Assembly: GCF_024679245.1 (NCBI RefSeq)
Contig: NC_090191.1
Coordinates: forward strand, 4,419,004-4,483,003
Direction of reading: 5' to 3'
Length of the DNA: 64,000 nucleotides
Source of the DNA: Pseudorasbora parva
Lineage: Eukaryota > Chordata > Actinopteri > Cypriniformes > Gobionidae
The notes beneath the pieces were generated by a model. That model was not told the origin of the DNA. It saw only the letters and a list, made by a program, of their open reading frames with translations, and made no database searches. Shown here piece by piece: positions 45,720-56,469 of this stretch (position 1 is the first letter of the stretch; each line of letters starts with the position of its first letter). Both the position numbers and the translations under genes were made by a program.

Positions 45720-45952
45720 AAATGAAAGTGGATTGGGCACACACTAAGGAGAAAGAATTCAATCGCTAAACAGGCGATGACATGGAACCCACAGGGCAGG
45801 AAGAAAAGAGGCAGACCGAGAACCACCTGGAGAAGAACCACAGAACAGGAAACGAAGGGAGAAGGGCTGACATGGCAACACCTGGAGCGGAGGGCCCAAG
45901 ACCGGAGAGGATGGAAGAGCTTAGTCGATGGCCTATGTGTTGAAAGGCTTAA
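45720..45952 (+). mobile_element. LINE ORF2 C-terminal fragment
   Basis: In frame from about 45731: KWIGHTLRRKNSIAKQAMTW, NPQGRKKRGRPRTTWRRTTE, LTWQHLERRAQDRRGWKSLV and DGLCVERLK, ending TAA at 45950-45952, followed by AAATAAAAATAAAAATAG. This pattern of W-G-H-x-R, K-R-G-R-P and a W-x-x-L-x-x-x-A-Q-D-R end is typical of the C-terminus of non-LTR retrotransposon reverse transcriptases. 5' truncation is usual for LINEs. The clade is not assigned. Confidence 0.75.
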
Positions 45953-46026
45953 ATAAAAATAAAAATAGAGGAAACATAAAATACTCCATAATTTTAGTCA
46001 TACAGATAATAAGAGTAGGACATCGT

Positions 46027-46711
46027 TTAAAGGTGCACTATGTAGTATTTTTCCAGTAAAATATCCAAACACCACTAGGCCGGTGTTATATATTTTGTTC
46101 AGTTGAGTACTTACAATATCCCAAATATTTCCAACTATTTGTAAATTGTGAGAAAATTGCTATTTTAACTAAGGAGTAATGTGTCAGCATAGCGTTTATG
46201 GGAGTCGCCTGTCAATTGCGTCATATCTGCGTTACCCTCGGTTTTATTCTGCAGAAGCGTTTTTCTCTTAGCAGTGTGAACATGTCACAGCAGCGCCAAG
46301 CGAACGCACAGAGTAATGTCATAACATCATTTTAAACACACTTAAATGTATCTAATATGATAAACAGAGCTGCATTACCTTATACTTCTGACCGGAAGTG
46401 GAAATAGTGCACGCGCCCGGCGACTGTGTCCTGTCCCGTCATAATAAAAGTCCTGGTACTAGTGAGCCGTGTGTTTGTGTCACAATCGCTCCAGCGGCCG
46501 TGCTCAGCTCCTCAACACTCAGTCCTTCTCTGCTTTATACTACAGTAACATTAATAACCGCATCCATGAATATGATTTCTACCCGTGTCCTATTTTCCAC
46601 CGGCTGTGAGGTGAAGACCACATGTCCCAAGATGCTGCGCTCAAACTTGGCGTCATCAAACTACACCTTTGTTTTGAATAGGCGCCCTCTAGTTGCATAG
46701 TGCACCTTTAA
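46027..46711. mobile_element. TTAA-flanked MITE
   Basis: Between TTAA at 46027-46030 and 46708-46711 the ends read AGGTGCACTATG and CATAGTGCACCT, a perfect 12-base inverted repeat. A TTAA duplication suits piggyBac or Kolobok superfamilies. No transposase; an open frame of about 100 codons inside has no recognisable motif. Confidence 0.75.
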
Positions 46712-47667
46712 AATTGTGAAGTGTTTATTTACATTGTGCTATTGTAAAATAAAGAAAGCAAGACATGCTTTCTGTGGTCTGGTTTCCTTTCTGTGAACTT
46801 GTTTGAGGAGTGCCACGTCTCACGATAATGAACCAAACTCAACAGCACAGTCGCAGTTTTTACTTTCTTTTTGGTGATATGTTAAATATTTAAATCAAAC
46901 AAAAAGTGGCCCAACAATATTTTGTACAGTAGCAACACCACTGCTTTGAATGTACCGGCAGATGGAGGCGTAAAAATGAAGTGGCGTAAGAATGAGGTCA
47001 AAGATCCAGCGTTTATTTCAAAAAATGCACAAATAAAGGTTTTCCAAATGGAGTGCAAATTATATTTTACAGTGGGAATAAAAAACAAAGTAGAATAAAC
47101 AGTTCAAAAATTATTTATACAAACAAACGTTTTGGCTATGCCAACGTATTGGCCCAAAATGGAGCAATAACTATCTCCAACTCACTCTATGAGCAACTCT
47201 GAAAGTTCCTCTTAAAAAAGACAAGCCCCTCCTACTTAGGCTAAACCAATTAACACATTTAAGGAAAGCACCGTTATAATAATAATAATTCAGAAATATA
47301 TAAACCTTTGGGAACAAAACAAACTTAATTAACTTTTAATGTTTAAGAATACTAAAACAAGAATCAAACGGATCACCAAACTCCCCCTCACACATGAGAA
47401 ACATTAACGGTGCCTTCTTGGCGGGAATGGGATACTCAAAATGGTAGCATTTACTGTGTTTTGCTGTGTTTGTGGTAGGAAAATGTTCCAGTTCGTAAGT
47501 ATAACTATTTATATGTATGTGGTTATATGAAAACAATAAACATCTAACATGATTACTGGCCTTGTTTTACTTCTTAGTTCAATACATAAATCAACAGTGA
47601 AATGTATAACTCATATGTCAAACTGAAGAAGAAATGGCTTGGTGAGGACAGGAACAACACTTAACAA
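46712..47667. other. No gene seen
   Basis: AT-rich DNA with short chance frames; AATAAA-like sequences occur but no exons. Confidence 0.45.
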
Positions 47668-49489
47668 CCCATACAGAAATGTAATATATGTACATATATG
47701 TCCCTATATCCGAGTAGAGATGTCATATATGTTTCATATAAGGCAATACATTATTAGTGCATATATACATTCTCACGATATATGAAGATATAGGTTTATA
47801 TCATGTATGAAATACCCATAGAATAATTCTTATATATACATATATTAAAATTATTTATATGATGATTTTTTTATATGGTACTGTATGTTAATGCCATATA
47901 TGTAAACAATATATGTCAAATTTATACATGTAAGTTTATTTAAACATAATATATGCAAACATTCAGTATGCTTGTATAGGATTTCATATGGATTAATATA
48001 GTGGTGTTTGAATCTTGGCATTTCATAATTTGGTTTTGGTTCAGGCTTCGGACATTAAAAGCTCCATGTGTGTTTTTCTCTCCGTTGTAAGTGTACAGTT
48101 TGAGCATTCGCTTGGTCTCGTGTGAGCATCTAGTTTTGCTTGGGCAGTATTCACTCTTTTGTCCATGTGTTTAGGGTTATTTGTTTAGCATGCGGCTTGT
48201 GCTCATCATTAGCCAAGGCGTGTACTTTCATGTTTTGTTCTAGCATGTAACGGTTACTCTGGTACATGGGTGACATTTTTCATCCTGTCCTCTAGAGGGC
48301 AACAAATGGAGGAAGTGGTTTTAAGGTTACGAGTAGCATAGAGGAGAGGCATGGCAATGGAGCATGTGTGAAAATGCCTGGAATCACATTGTATTTGAGA
48401 GTTAAGTGAATTGTACATTCTAATGCTTTACAATCTTGTTCAAATGCACATTTTTATGTACCATAAAAATGTTAATTCATAGTGTTTGGAAGTTTGCAGA
48501 GAAGCTCGCAGAGGACTCGGTTATGGGGCTTGAGTGCACTGATACCTACTTCTTACCTGTGTTGGATTGTGCCAGTGCCTTATCTAGGATTTAGGATTGT
48601 ATATCTTCATTGCCTGCTGGGACTGGGCCTTCTACAACACTCATATAAGAGACTTGCATTGCAGACTGTATATCATTTTCCATTTACGCCATTTTGAATT
48701 GTTTGGTACTGTTTTTTGTTTGTGTATCACTGGTATTTTGGGTTTGGAATTGATTTACTGTTTATTTGTTTACTTATAGTGTTGAGCTTTGATATTCACA
48801 ATGCTGTCTTGGATTTCCATCCATGTTATCTCATTCAGTGGTTAAATAGATACAATTTATTTTTACTCCCTCATTGAGAATCTTACAGTTAGTTTGAACA
48901 CAAACTATTGGCAAAAGTGAATTCCCGTTTTTTTGAGGATTTTTTTATTGTATAAAAACTAAGGCGAGCCAGTTACAAGCATGAAGGGGTTTGATTGTTT
49001 CGATTGTTTATTTTTGAAGTCTAATAAAAAGCCCATTAACCTCTGCACCCTTGAGTCCTTCATCTCTTTCCTCGCCTGACAATAAGTAACATTATAAATA
49101 TTTTATATTTTAAATGTCATTTGTTTTATACATAGTATAGATTTTAAGACTCTACGACATTTGACAGTGATAATGATTTGTCACATATATAATTTAAACA
49201 TATATAATATGTGGACTAAAGATATATGTCAATATATGGAATTTCTGATGCTGTGCATATATGTGCATTTATGTTTTTACTCTATATGAGCATATTAGGA
49301 TATTTCATATATGTCAATATATGCATTATACATACATTAACATATATAATATATGGGATATATTTATATGTCAATATATGGAATTGTTCCAATTTCTAAT
49401 ATGTTTCATATATGTTTTTACTTTATATATCACATATATCGCATATATTGATATTTCATATATAGACATATATTACATTTCCGTATGGG
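47668..49489. mobile_element. Element with long AT-rich inverted termini
   Basis: The left end CCCATACAGAAATGTAATAT is matched at the right end by ATATTACATTTCCGTATGGG. The similarity continues inward as arrays of ATATATG motifs for some 300 bases on each side (47668-47990 and 49100-49489). The 1.1-kb middle includes a possible solo LTR. Target duplications are not obvious and the superfamily is unassigned. Confidence 0.6.
48246..49091 (+). mobile_element. Possible solo LTR
   Basis: Starts TGTAACGGTTACTCTGG. It has TATAAAA at about 48952, a poly(A) signal AATAAAA about 70 bases later at 49022, and a downstream CCTTGAGTCCTTCATCTC-type tail near TG...CA-like ends. This order (promoter, start, poly(A) signal) is LTR-like. 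I see no flanking duplication and no retroelement genes, so this is a weak call. Confidence 0.3.
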
Positions 49490-49814
49490 AATACACAATC
49501 AGTGAAACAAAAAAATCTGTGTTAAATGGTGTATAAGTTTGCGCAAAACAGATAATTTTGTGTATGATGTTACAATAAGAAGTGTATGTATGTATGTTCT
49601 CAGTCTTGTGTCAGAATAATAAGAGTCACTCGTCACAGAAGCTTATTTACTTGAGTTATTTTCAATGGAACTCCATTTTCCTTAAATCATCCTGGCGACC
49701 CAGGGTTTGAAAACCACTGCTCTAAGGTGATTTAGTACTCTTACAATAAACATCACATTAATAATAATAATAGATTTTATTTATAACGCACTTTTCTTTC
49801 AGAAGAATCTCAAA

Positions 49815-49972
49815 GTGCAAATTATTATTACATTATTCAGTCTCTCAAACATGAGGTGTTTCCTGTCTGTGAAATTCATTCCACACTGAAAACTTGTAAA
49901 ACCAGTTCTCTCATTCATGAATACTCATGTGGTAGTCCAGAACAATTTTATACGGCTTCTCTCCTGTGTGAA
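49815..49972 (-). pseudogene. Original 3' end of zinc-finger gene 3, cut off by an insertion
   Basis: The minus strand reads [24 protein letters not shown] and then the conserved 3' flank. This continues the zinc-finger frame of gene 3 as it was before the element at 49973-50495 inserted. The last finger had already lost its Cys pair, and its helix KIVLDYHM matches finger 10 of gene 3. Confidence 0.75.
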
Positions 49973-50502
49973 GCATAGACTGTAAAAAAATATGGATGTA
50001 TTATCCGTGAGGTCACCCATAGGATTCCGATAAGCCGTTCTGAAGCTTAAAGTAGGGGCGAGCTGGGTGTCGCCATCTTGTGAGCGAGTCATCGTGTGTC
50101 ACTCCCGGATAACAGAAAATGGGCAAAAAGGCGAGATGTGTGCGGAGCTAAGGTGATGCAATGACTATAAACGGCAGATAAATGGCTATCCACCTGTAAC
50201 CACGCCCTTAATTATGCAGAACTTTACGGCTTTATATAACGTAAACGAATGAGTTATAAAAAAAATTCACCCCCCTCACAGTTATCATGAAGGTCAAAAT
50301 TAGCCGTATAGGCAAAAACCACAATTTGTACCAGGCTGTAAACATGTTTTTTTGCTGTAAAGTTGGGCATTTTATCATGGGGCTCAATGAGATTCTGCTC
50401 CCTTCTGGAGCCTGCCTCTAGTGGCCAGTTGAGGAATTGCAGTTTACATTACTTCTGTATTGGCTTCAAGAGAGATCGTGGGAGGTTTCCGCTTGGTGTG
50501 AA
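49966..50502. mobile_element. MITE inserted in the last linker of zinc-finger gene 3
   Basis: The element at 49973-50495 starts GCATAGACTGTAAAAAAATA and ends GGAGGTTTCCGCTTG. It is flanked by GTGTGAA at 49966-49972 and 50496-50502, a 7-base target duplication. Internal text (CCGTGAGGTCACCCATAGG, CCTCTAGTGGCCA) is that of a dispersed fish repeat. There is no transposase. Its right 49 bases are read as the end of the zinc-finger protein. Confidence 0.75.
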
Positions 50503-51564
50503 TTCTCATGTGCCTCGTAAGGCTCTCTTTTCGGTTGAAACTTTTTCCACATTGTTGGCAGGTGAACGGCTTCTCTCCAGTGTGAATTCTCATGTGGTAG
50601 TCCAGTACTATTTTATTTCTAAAACTTTTCCCACAGTGACCACAGATGAACGGCTTCTCTCCCGTGTGAACTCTCATGTGACTGTTAAGGCTCTCTTTTC
50701 GGTTGAAACATTTTCCACATTGTTGGCAGTTGAACGGCTTCTCTCCAGAGTGAATTCTCATGTGACTGTTAAGGCTCTCTTTTTGGCTGAAACTTTTTTC
50801 ACATTGTTGGCAGGCGAACGGCTTCTCTCCAGTGTGAACTCTCTTGTGACCGTCAAGTCTTGCTTTACGGCTGAAACTTGTTCCACATTGTTGGCAGGTG
50901 AACGGCTTCTCTCCAGTGTGAACTCTCTTGTGAATGTCAAGTCTTGCTTTACAGTTGAAACTTGATCCACATTGTTGGCAGGTGAACGGCTTCTCTCCAG
51001 TGTGAACTCTCATGTGGTTTTCAAAGTGTTGTTTTCGACTGAAACTCTTTCCACACTGTTGGCAGGTGAACGCCTTCTCTCCAGTGTGAATTCTCATGTG
51101 GTTTTCAAAGTGTTGTTTTTGACTGAAACTCTCTCCACACTGACGGCAGGTGTAGGGTTTCTCTCCAGTGTGAAGTCTCATGTGGTCTTGAAAATTTTTA
51201 TGTAGATGAAAACTCTTTCCACACTGTTGGCAGGTGAAAGAGCACTCTCCTGTGTAAATTCTCATGTGGGCGTGAAGGTGTCCTTTATTACAGAAACTCT
51301 TTCCACACTGGGGACATGAGTACGGCACTCCAGTCTGAATTCTCATGTGCCTGTTAAGGCTGCTTTTTAGAGTGAATCCGTTTCCACACTGTTGGCAGAT
51401 TAAATTACTTTTAGTTCCCTTATGTTTAGACTTTTTTTGTGACAAAGACTTTTCAGCCTGTAAGCAATTAAAAGGTTTTTCCCCTGTTAAATAATTATTC
51501 TTAAATTGATCTTTCTCTTCCATTTCATTCAGTTCTTCACTCTCCTTTTTCAGCACCGTCAGGT
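50444..51564 (-). CDS. FINZ-type C2H2 zinc-finger protein, gene 3, exon 2 (11 fingers)
   Basis: Starts at 51564 after a TTTTTGCCCTAG acceptor and joins exon 1 (56401-56170) in phase 1, giving [20 protein letters not shown]. Total predicted length is 450 residues. Eleven C2H2 units follow; the first two have lost the last zinc His (HMRIQ and HMRIY), and fingers 3-11 are complete with TGEKP linkers. Pairs 4/5, 6/7 and 8/9 have nearly the same recognition helices (KQHFEN, KARLD, KESLNS), suggesting stepwise finger duplication. The final 16 residues, [16 protein letters not shown], and the stop codon lie inside the inserted MITE. Expected to act as a nuclear DNA-binding protein, probably a repressor by family analogy. 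Confidence 0.85.
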
Positions 51565-51796
51565 CTAGGGCAAAAAGAGACAAATGCGCATTAACACCAG
51601 TTTAACGGTACATAGCAAAAGACAACAAAACATTTAGACATGCAAGTATCCAAACCAACATACAACTAGATCTTATTCCCATGGGCATCACACCAGGAGG
51701 GAAAAGGTGGACAGTGTGGAGGGCCCACATTTTCATCTTCCCCCTGAGCTTCAGCCAATGTTTACGAGCTAGCACACACGTTTTCTCATTCTCTGT
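51565..51796 (-). other. Proximal intron of gene 3
   Basis: No coding sequence. Aligns by eye with 3789-4060 of gene 1 and 43380-43620 of locus 2, up to the hAT insertion point. Confidence 0.6.
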
Positions 51797-52373
51797 TTCA
51801 GTGGTAGTGATGGGAAGTTCGGTTCTTTTCCGCGAACCGGTTCTTTCGGACAGTTCGTTTCAATGATCCGGTTAAAAAAAACGGATCACCGGTTCTTTTA
51901 CGTCTTTACGTAATGACGTCATTTCTATCATCCCGGCGGATGAAAATACATTCAAACACATACATATAAAGTATTTGTAATCAAAACAGCACTAAATACA
52001 GTTCACCAAATCGAACTGAATCGATTGTTACAACATCTACTTCAAGATATTAGTTTTATTTCTAGTTTGAGAGACTCTGACTGTCGTGCAAACACTGATG
52101 TTTTACACGGATTAAATAAACATACATTGACATAATAGGCCTACTTACACAAATCCTCAGTGTTCACCCGGGCTCATGTATTATCAGCATCAGCTGTCCC
52201 AGTCCGAGAGAAACAGTTCGGTTACGACGCTATCACGCATGCTCAGTATCTCAGCTCACCGGTTCTCAGAATCGAACATGTCCGAAAGATCGAACGTGTC
52301 CGATAGAAACGGTTCTCGATTCTGTACCGGTGATCCGTTGCAACCGGTCGATCTGACTCGAGAACCGCTGTAT

Positions 52374-52415
<42 letters not shown>

Positions 52416-53121
52416 AGCACAGGGTGCTGAGCTGCGAACTGCTGCAAGCTGAATATCAAACCTACTGTTTTGATTACATCTATTTTAAAATCTTTATCGA
52501 CTTAGAAATTAAATAAGATAAAAGCTGTTCCTGAAAATATCCTGCATTATTGATAAAACAAATAAATGTTTAATTTGACCGTTTTACAATCTATTGTTTC
52601 CAAAACTTTAAAATAATACAGTGACAGCTTTGTTATAATGTTTCCAAACGTGATTAGTTTTAAATACACTTAACCTGCATTTCGTTCCTCTGAACAAACA
52701 ACACGCATGCGCAGCTCATCGGCTCATCGGTTCTCAGTATCGAACGTGTCCGACAGAAACGGTTTTTGATCCTGTACTGCTGATCCGAGGATCCGAGAAC
52801 CGCTACGTTCGGTTACAGGCGCATGCGCAGTAACAGCTGCTCGTGAGTTCATCAGATCTCTCAGCAAAACATGTCTCACTTCAGCTAACGATTGGAGTTA
52901 CAGCATCTACTTCAAGATATTAGTTTTATTTCTAGTTTGAGAGACTGTCACTGATGGCAGAAAGTTAATAACTACAGTAACTTGTGGGATCAGCCCTGAT
53001 TTGAGACGCGAACCGTTTAGAACGATTCAGTTCGATTTGGTGAACTGGTTCGACCGGTTCACTATAAAGATCCGGTTAAAAAGAACGATTCGTTCGCGAA
53101 CCGGACATCACTATTCAGTGG
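51797..53121. mobile_element. hAT element in intron of gene 3, 8-bp target duplication
   Basis: The element at 51805-53113 starts TAGTGATGGGAAGTTCGG and ends CGAACCGGACATCACTA; TTCAGTGG is duplicated at 51797-51804 and 53114-53121. The interior is full of CCGGTTC/GAACCGG motifs and has a (TG)n run (52375-52411). No transposase. The paralogous intron of gene 1 shows the unfilled target TTCAGTCGTCCTCTCAC near 4060. Confidence 0.88.
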
Positions 53122-53930
53122 TCCTCTCACAATATGTCCAAAGACCAGCTCTGATCGGCTGAACTTGAGAGACTCCTGCACCATTTTACAGATTGAGAAT
53201 AAAAGCAAAGGGACACCTTCGTCCCACTCAGATCATGCCTCGATGCACTAATTCCTAAGCATTAAAGGTCAATAAAGGACAAAAGGTATGATGGAACCTT
53301 TCCAATGACCCCTGACTCGCTGGATGACAAGCACTAGATATACACTGCGTATTATTGAGCGAATTAAAAACTTGAGCATTTTAGATAATTAGCCCTCTGA
53401 TCAGTCTGGACAATTCTCGGTAGGTAAAGAAGTTTTACAACTGCTCGGGATGTGATTTTACAGAGTGGAATTGCTTACGGGTATCTGGAGTACATTGCAT
53501 TCATTCTCTGATCTTTAATAAATGTTTTTTTTTCATAAACACAAGGAAATTATTACGGAAGCCCCAACTAATGCGGAACAGTATTTCATTGATGTAAAGA
53601 AGCAATATCTTTTACATAAAACACAAATGTCGCACAAATATAGCAGAATATTACTTGACCCAACAGATAATACACTCCATAAAGACAAAGCGGGAGTCTG
53701 AACTAAACTATGTAAAATGTCGTAAGGGAATCAACAATCACAACTGGAAAGAGTTTGACTTTAAAACAAAAACTTTTTTACAACACCATTGGCAATATCA
53801 AAATTTGTTAATGGCAAGGGGTAAAAAAGGCTGAGATCATGAAAATTCTGACGTGCCTTCTACTCCCGTTTTTCTTGCTGGAAGGGATACTCCAGGATTG
53901 GTGTCGTAAAAACAAGAGATATATTGCATG
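53122..53930 (-). other. Rest of intron of gene 3, no gene seen
   Basis: 53480-53640 matches 4560-4740 in the intron of gene 1, including GGAAGCCCCAA and AACAATATTTCATTGAT-like text. Nothing coding is visible. Confidence 0.5.
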
Positions 53931-53935
53931 TACTC

Positions 53936-54561
53936 TAAGGCCCTGTCCACATGAAGCCAGCGCTTTCCCAATCCGATCTTTTTTTCCCCTCGTTTCAAGA
54001 AATATCTGCGTCCACACAAGATTACAAAAACGGACTAAAAACGATGTAGTTTGCATGCCAGGCCAGTGTGTGGCGCTGTAATTCTGCCACAGAAATACAC
54101 TAAAAACGGAGAAGAAGAGTTGTGGCTAGCAGGGGTATAGCAGTGGTCGGAGGTGAGGCAAAATCTCACAATAAAATAATAAATACATTTGCTACTTAAC
54201 AGATGTGTTTTATTAATGCCTACACCTTTCCCGACCCAAAACATCCCCTTAAAACAATGCAGATACGTTAATTAAATGACGCGATATTGATGTGCGCATA
54301 CCCAGTGCCCGTAGTTGTATCCCTTAACTCTTCATCGTGCTCGATGTAGTGTGATGACATCACCGTTTCAGAAAATATACGGATTCGCTGTACACACGAA
54401 AACGGAAGATGATCGTTTCAGATTTACCCACTTTGGGACCCGGTTTCGAAAAATATCGGATGCATGCTTCTAAATTGCCGGATCCGTGTGGACGAAACGC
54501 TGATACGGTACAAAATGTATACGTATACAGCTAAACGCGTCTCTGTGTGGACAGGGCCTAA
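53936..54561. mobile_element. MITE with GGCCCTGTCCACA inverted ends
   Basis: The left end TAAGGCCCTGTCCACATG and the right end GTGTGGACAGGGCCTAAG are inverted copies about 620 bases apart. The interior has further CGTTTC/GAAACG and GTGTGGACG repeats near both ends. It is probably a hAT-type non-autonomous element; a clear 8-bp duplication is not visible. Confidence 0.65.
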
Positions 54562-55235
54562 GTTCACAAAAAAACTATAACCATTAATTCGATGAAGCCA
54601 CATGCATTAAAAACAAATTGATCGGTATGGAACTTTTACTTATTTGCTGTTGAATTTGATTTGATTTTCAAATAATGCTGTGTGTTTTCTTTCCACTCTT
54701 TACTTGTTATCCATGTACTTTCTTTCTCCTTTACTCGAGTCTATGCTGTTGTCAAGGAATGGTTAGTTCATTGTTGAAAAATAAATAAACAGACCTATTC
54801 CAACACAAATAAAGGACCAACACAATCCACTGATATGCTCAAAGGGTTTGCACATGACAGGAACTGGGATTAAAGGTGCTGGTGGAATCACCTGGTTTGG
54901 TTTCCCAGCATACCATCAAACATGACAAGTCTTGCAATACTGTACCACATCACACTTGGTACCAAACCGTACCTCTAATGCTTTCCCAGCCAATTTGCAT
55001 TGCAACAACAATGACCATACATCTTTTGGCCAACCCAAAGAAGTGGCAATCTTTTCAAAAGCGTTAATAGCCTATACATTGTAGCGTAGAAAACATTCTG
55101 TTGTAAAAACATTTTTTTTTTGTTTTAACGCACATCAGTGATGTGTGAGATGCGAAATATGTACTGTATTGCAAATCATTGAATGCAGGTGTTCCAATCA
55201 CTTCCATGGCCACAGGTGTATAAAATCAAGAATCT
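54562..55235. other. No gene seen
   Basis: AT-rich DNA in the distal intron of gene 3. 54860-55060 may belong to an old repeat, but I cannot name it. Confidence 0.4.
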
Positions 55236-55239
55236 TTCA

Positions 55240-56140
55240 TTTACTAACTAATATTGGCACGTAGATGTGTTCAGGTGAGGTTTGGGGCTGATTGGACATT
55301 ATATGCCTGACTTACTTCCTGTTTCATGGCTAAACATCAGACTTTGTCAGGCTGCCACGGACAGGCCCTTCAGGGAAAACAATAGGGCTGAATCCGAAAT
55401 CCCCCCCTAAACCCTCAATAACTATTCCCTACATTAGTCCACTTGAAGGAGTGAATGAAAACGAGTGAGTGAATTCGGACAGCCGCTGTGTGTACATCAG
55501 CTGTACACTCGTTATTGCGGTGCAATGTGGGATTGAATGAGTGCACTCAATATTGTCCACTGTGGTCTCGGACACCCCTTCAAATGGCTGTCCCCTCAAA
55601 TAGTGACCTATTCAAGGGCATAGGGGGCGATTTCAGATTCAGCCTAGATCTTCACAATTTAACGAGGCAAAGGCCTTAAAATTAGACAGTGCAAATATGA
55701 TGATGATCTGATTAAATCTCTAGGAGTTCACTACAGTTAAACATCTGGAAATGGAAAAAACTGCAAAAATTTTGCTGAGAAAATTCTAAATATCGCCCTT
55801 CCTGTTGGGTTTTCATACTTTGCACCCAGGGTCTTTTTTTTTTATTGGTATTGGGCTTTTTACATGTCTACTGAATTTCATACTCATATGTGAAACATAG
55901 CTCGAACAGCGCTTAATTGAAATTTTGTAGGCGGCGCTATCAAGCCATTTTGCCACGCCTAATTCTGAATCCCATATCAGATATACATTTTCACCACTTC
56001 TGACGTGTGCAAAGTTTCATGAGTTTCCGAGCGTGTTTAGGCCCACGAAAAAATTATTAATTTGGGAGAATAATAATAATAATAAGTTGAGCAATTACAG
56101 TAGGGTCCACACACCATCGGTGCTCAGGCCCTAATTAGGT
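55240..56140 (+). repeat. Diverged copy of the fish repeat that forms the 25-kb array
   Basis: Contains the same ordered signposts as modules in 12.2-37.2 kb: CTTCCTGT, GGCGGCGCTATCAAGCC (compare GGGGGCGCTGTCGAGCC), GCCACGCCTAATTCTGAATC, GACGTGTGCAAAGTTTCATG, GAGTTTCCGAGCGTG, an AATAAT stretch and a terminal TCAGGCCCTAATTA. It is far more diverged than the array units, so the family is older than the array. Confidence 0.65.
55383..55646. mobile_element. Nested 260-bp MITE
   Basis: Between two TA dinucleotides the ends read GGGCTGAATCCGAAATC and GATTTCAGATTCAGCC, imperfect inverted repeats. It interrupts the fish repeat. Superfamily open: the flank is TA or a slightly longer Harbinger-like target. 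Confidence 0.6.
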
Positions 56141-56169
56141 CATAATTCAGCTTTGAGAATGAAACCAAC

Positions 56170-56401
56170 CTGTTAGTTCTTCAGTTTCTTCATCTTTCAC
56201 TCTGAATGTTTCCTCAATCTTCATGTCTTCACTCTCCTCTTCCTTTCTTTGTTCATCAGTTTCTTCATGTTTCAAACTGAATACATTTTCAATCTTCAGG
56301 TCTTCACTCTCCTCTTTAATAAACTCCATCTTTATGTCTTCACTCTCCTCTTTAATAAACTCCATCTTTATGTCTTCACTCTCCTCTTTAATAAACTCCA
56401 T
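56170..56401 (-). CDS. FINZ zinc-finger gene 3, exon 1
   Basis: Starts at ATG 56401-56399 and ends at an ACAG|GTTGGT donor (56170/56169) in phase 1, matching the acceptor at 51564. It encodes 77 residues: three near-identical 12-residue MEFIKEESEDIK blocks, then LKIENVFSLKHEETDEQRKE and MKIEETFRVKDEETEELT, so the FINZ core is present twice in diverged form. Each 36-bp repeat carries its own in-frame ATG; I chose the first. The repeat unit differs from the 13-residue one in the other two FINZ exons, so the expansions were independent. A CACGTG lies at 56418-56423 upstream; no TATA box like those of the other two is seen. Confidence 0.82.
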
Positions 56402-56469
56402 CTTTATAACAGTGTGTCACGTGGATCTCAGTCACTTCACCAGAAGTGTTTGTCCTGTTTAAGATGAGA

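Noticed and set aside
46398..46700. A 100-codon plus-strand frame
   Set aside because: Lies entirely inside the TTAA-flanked MITE and has no recognisable domain.
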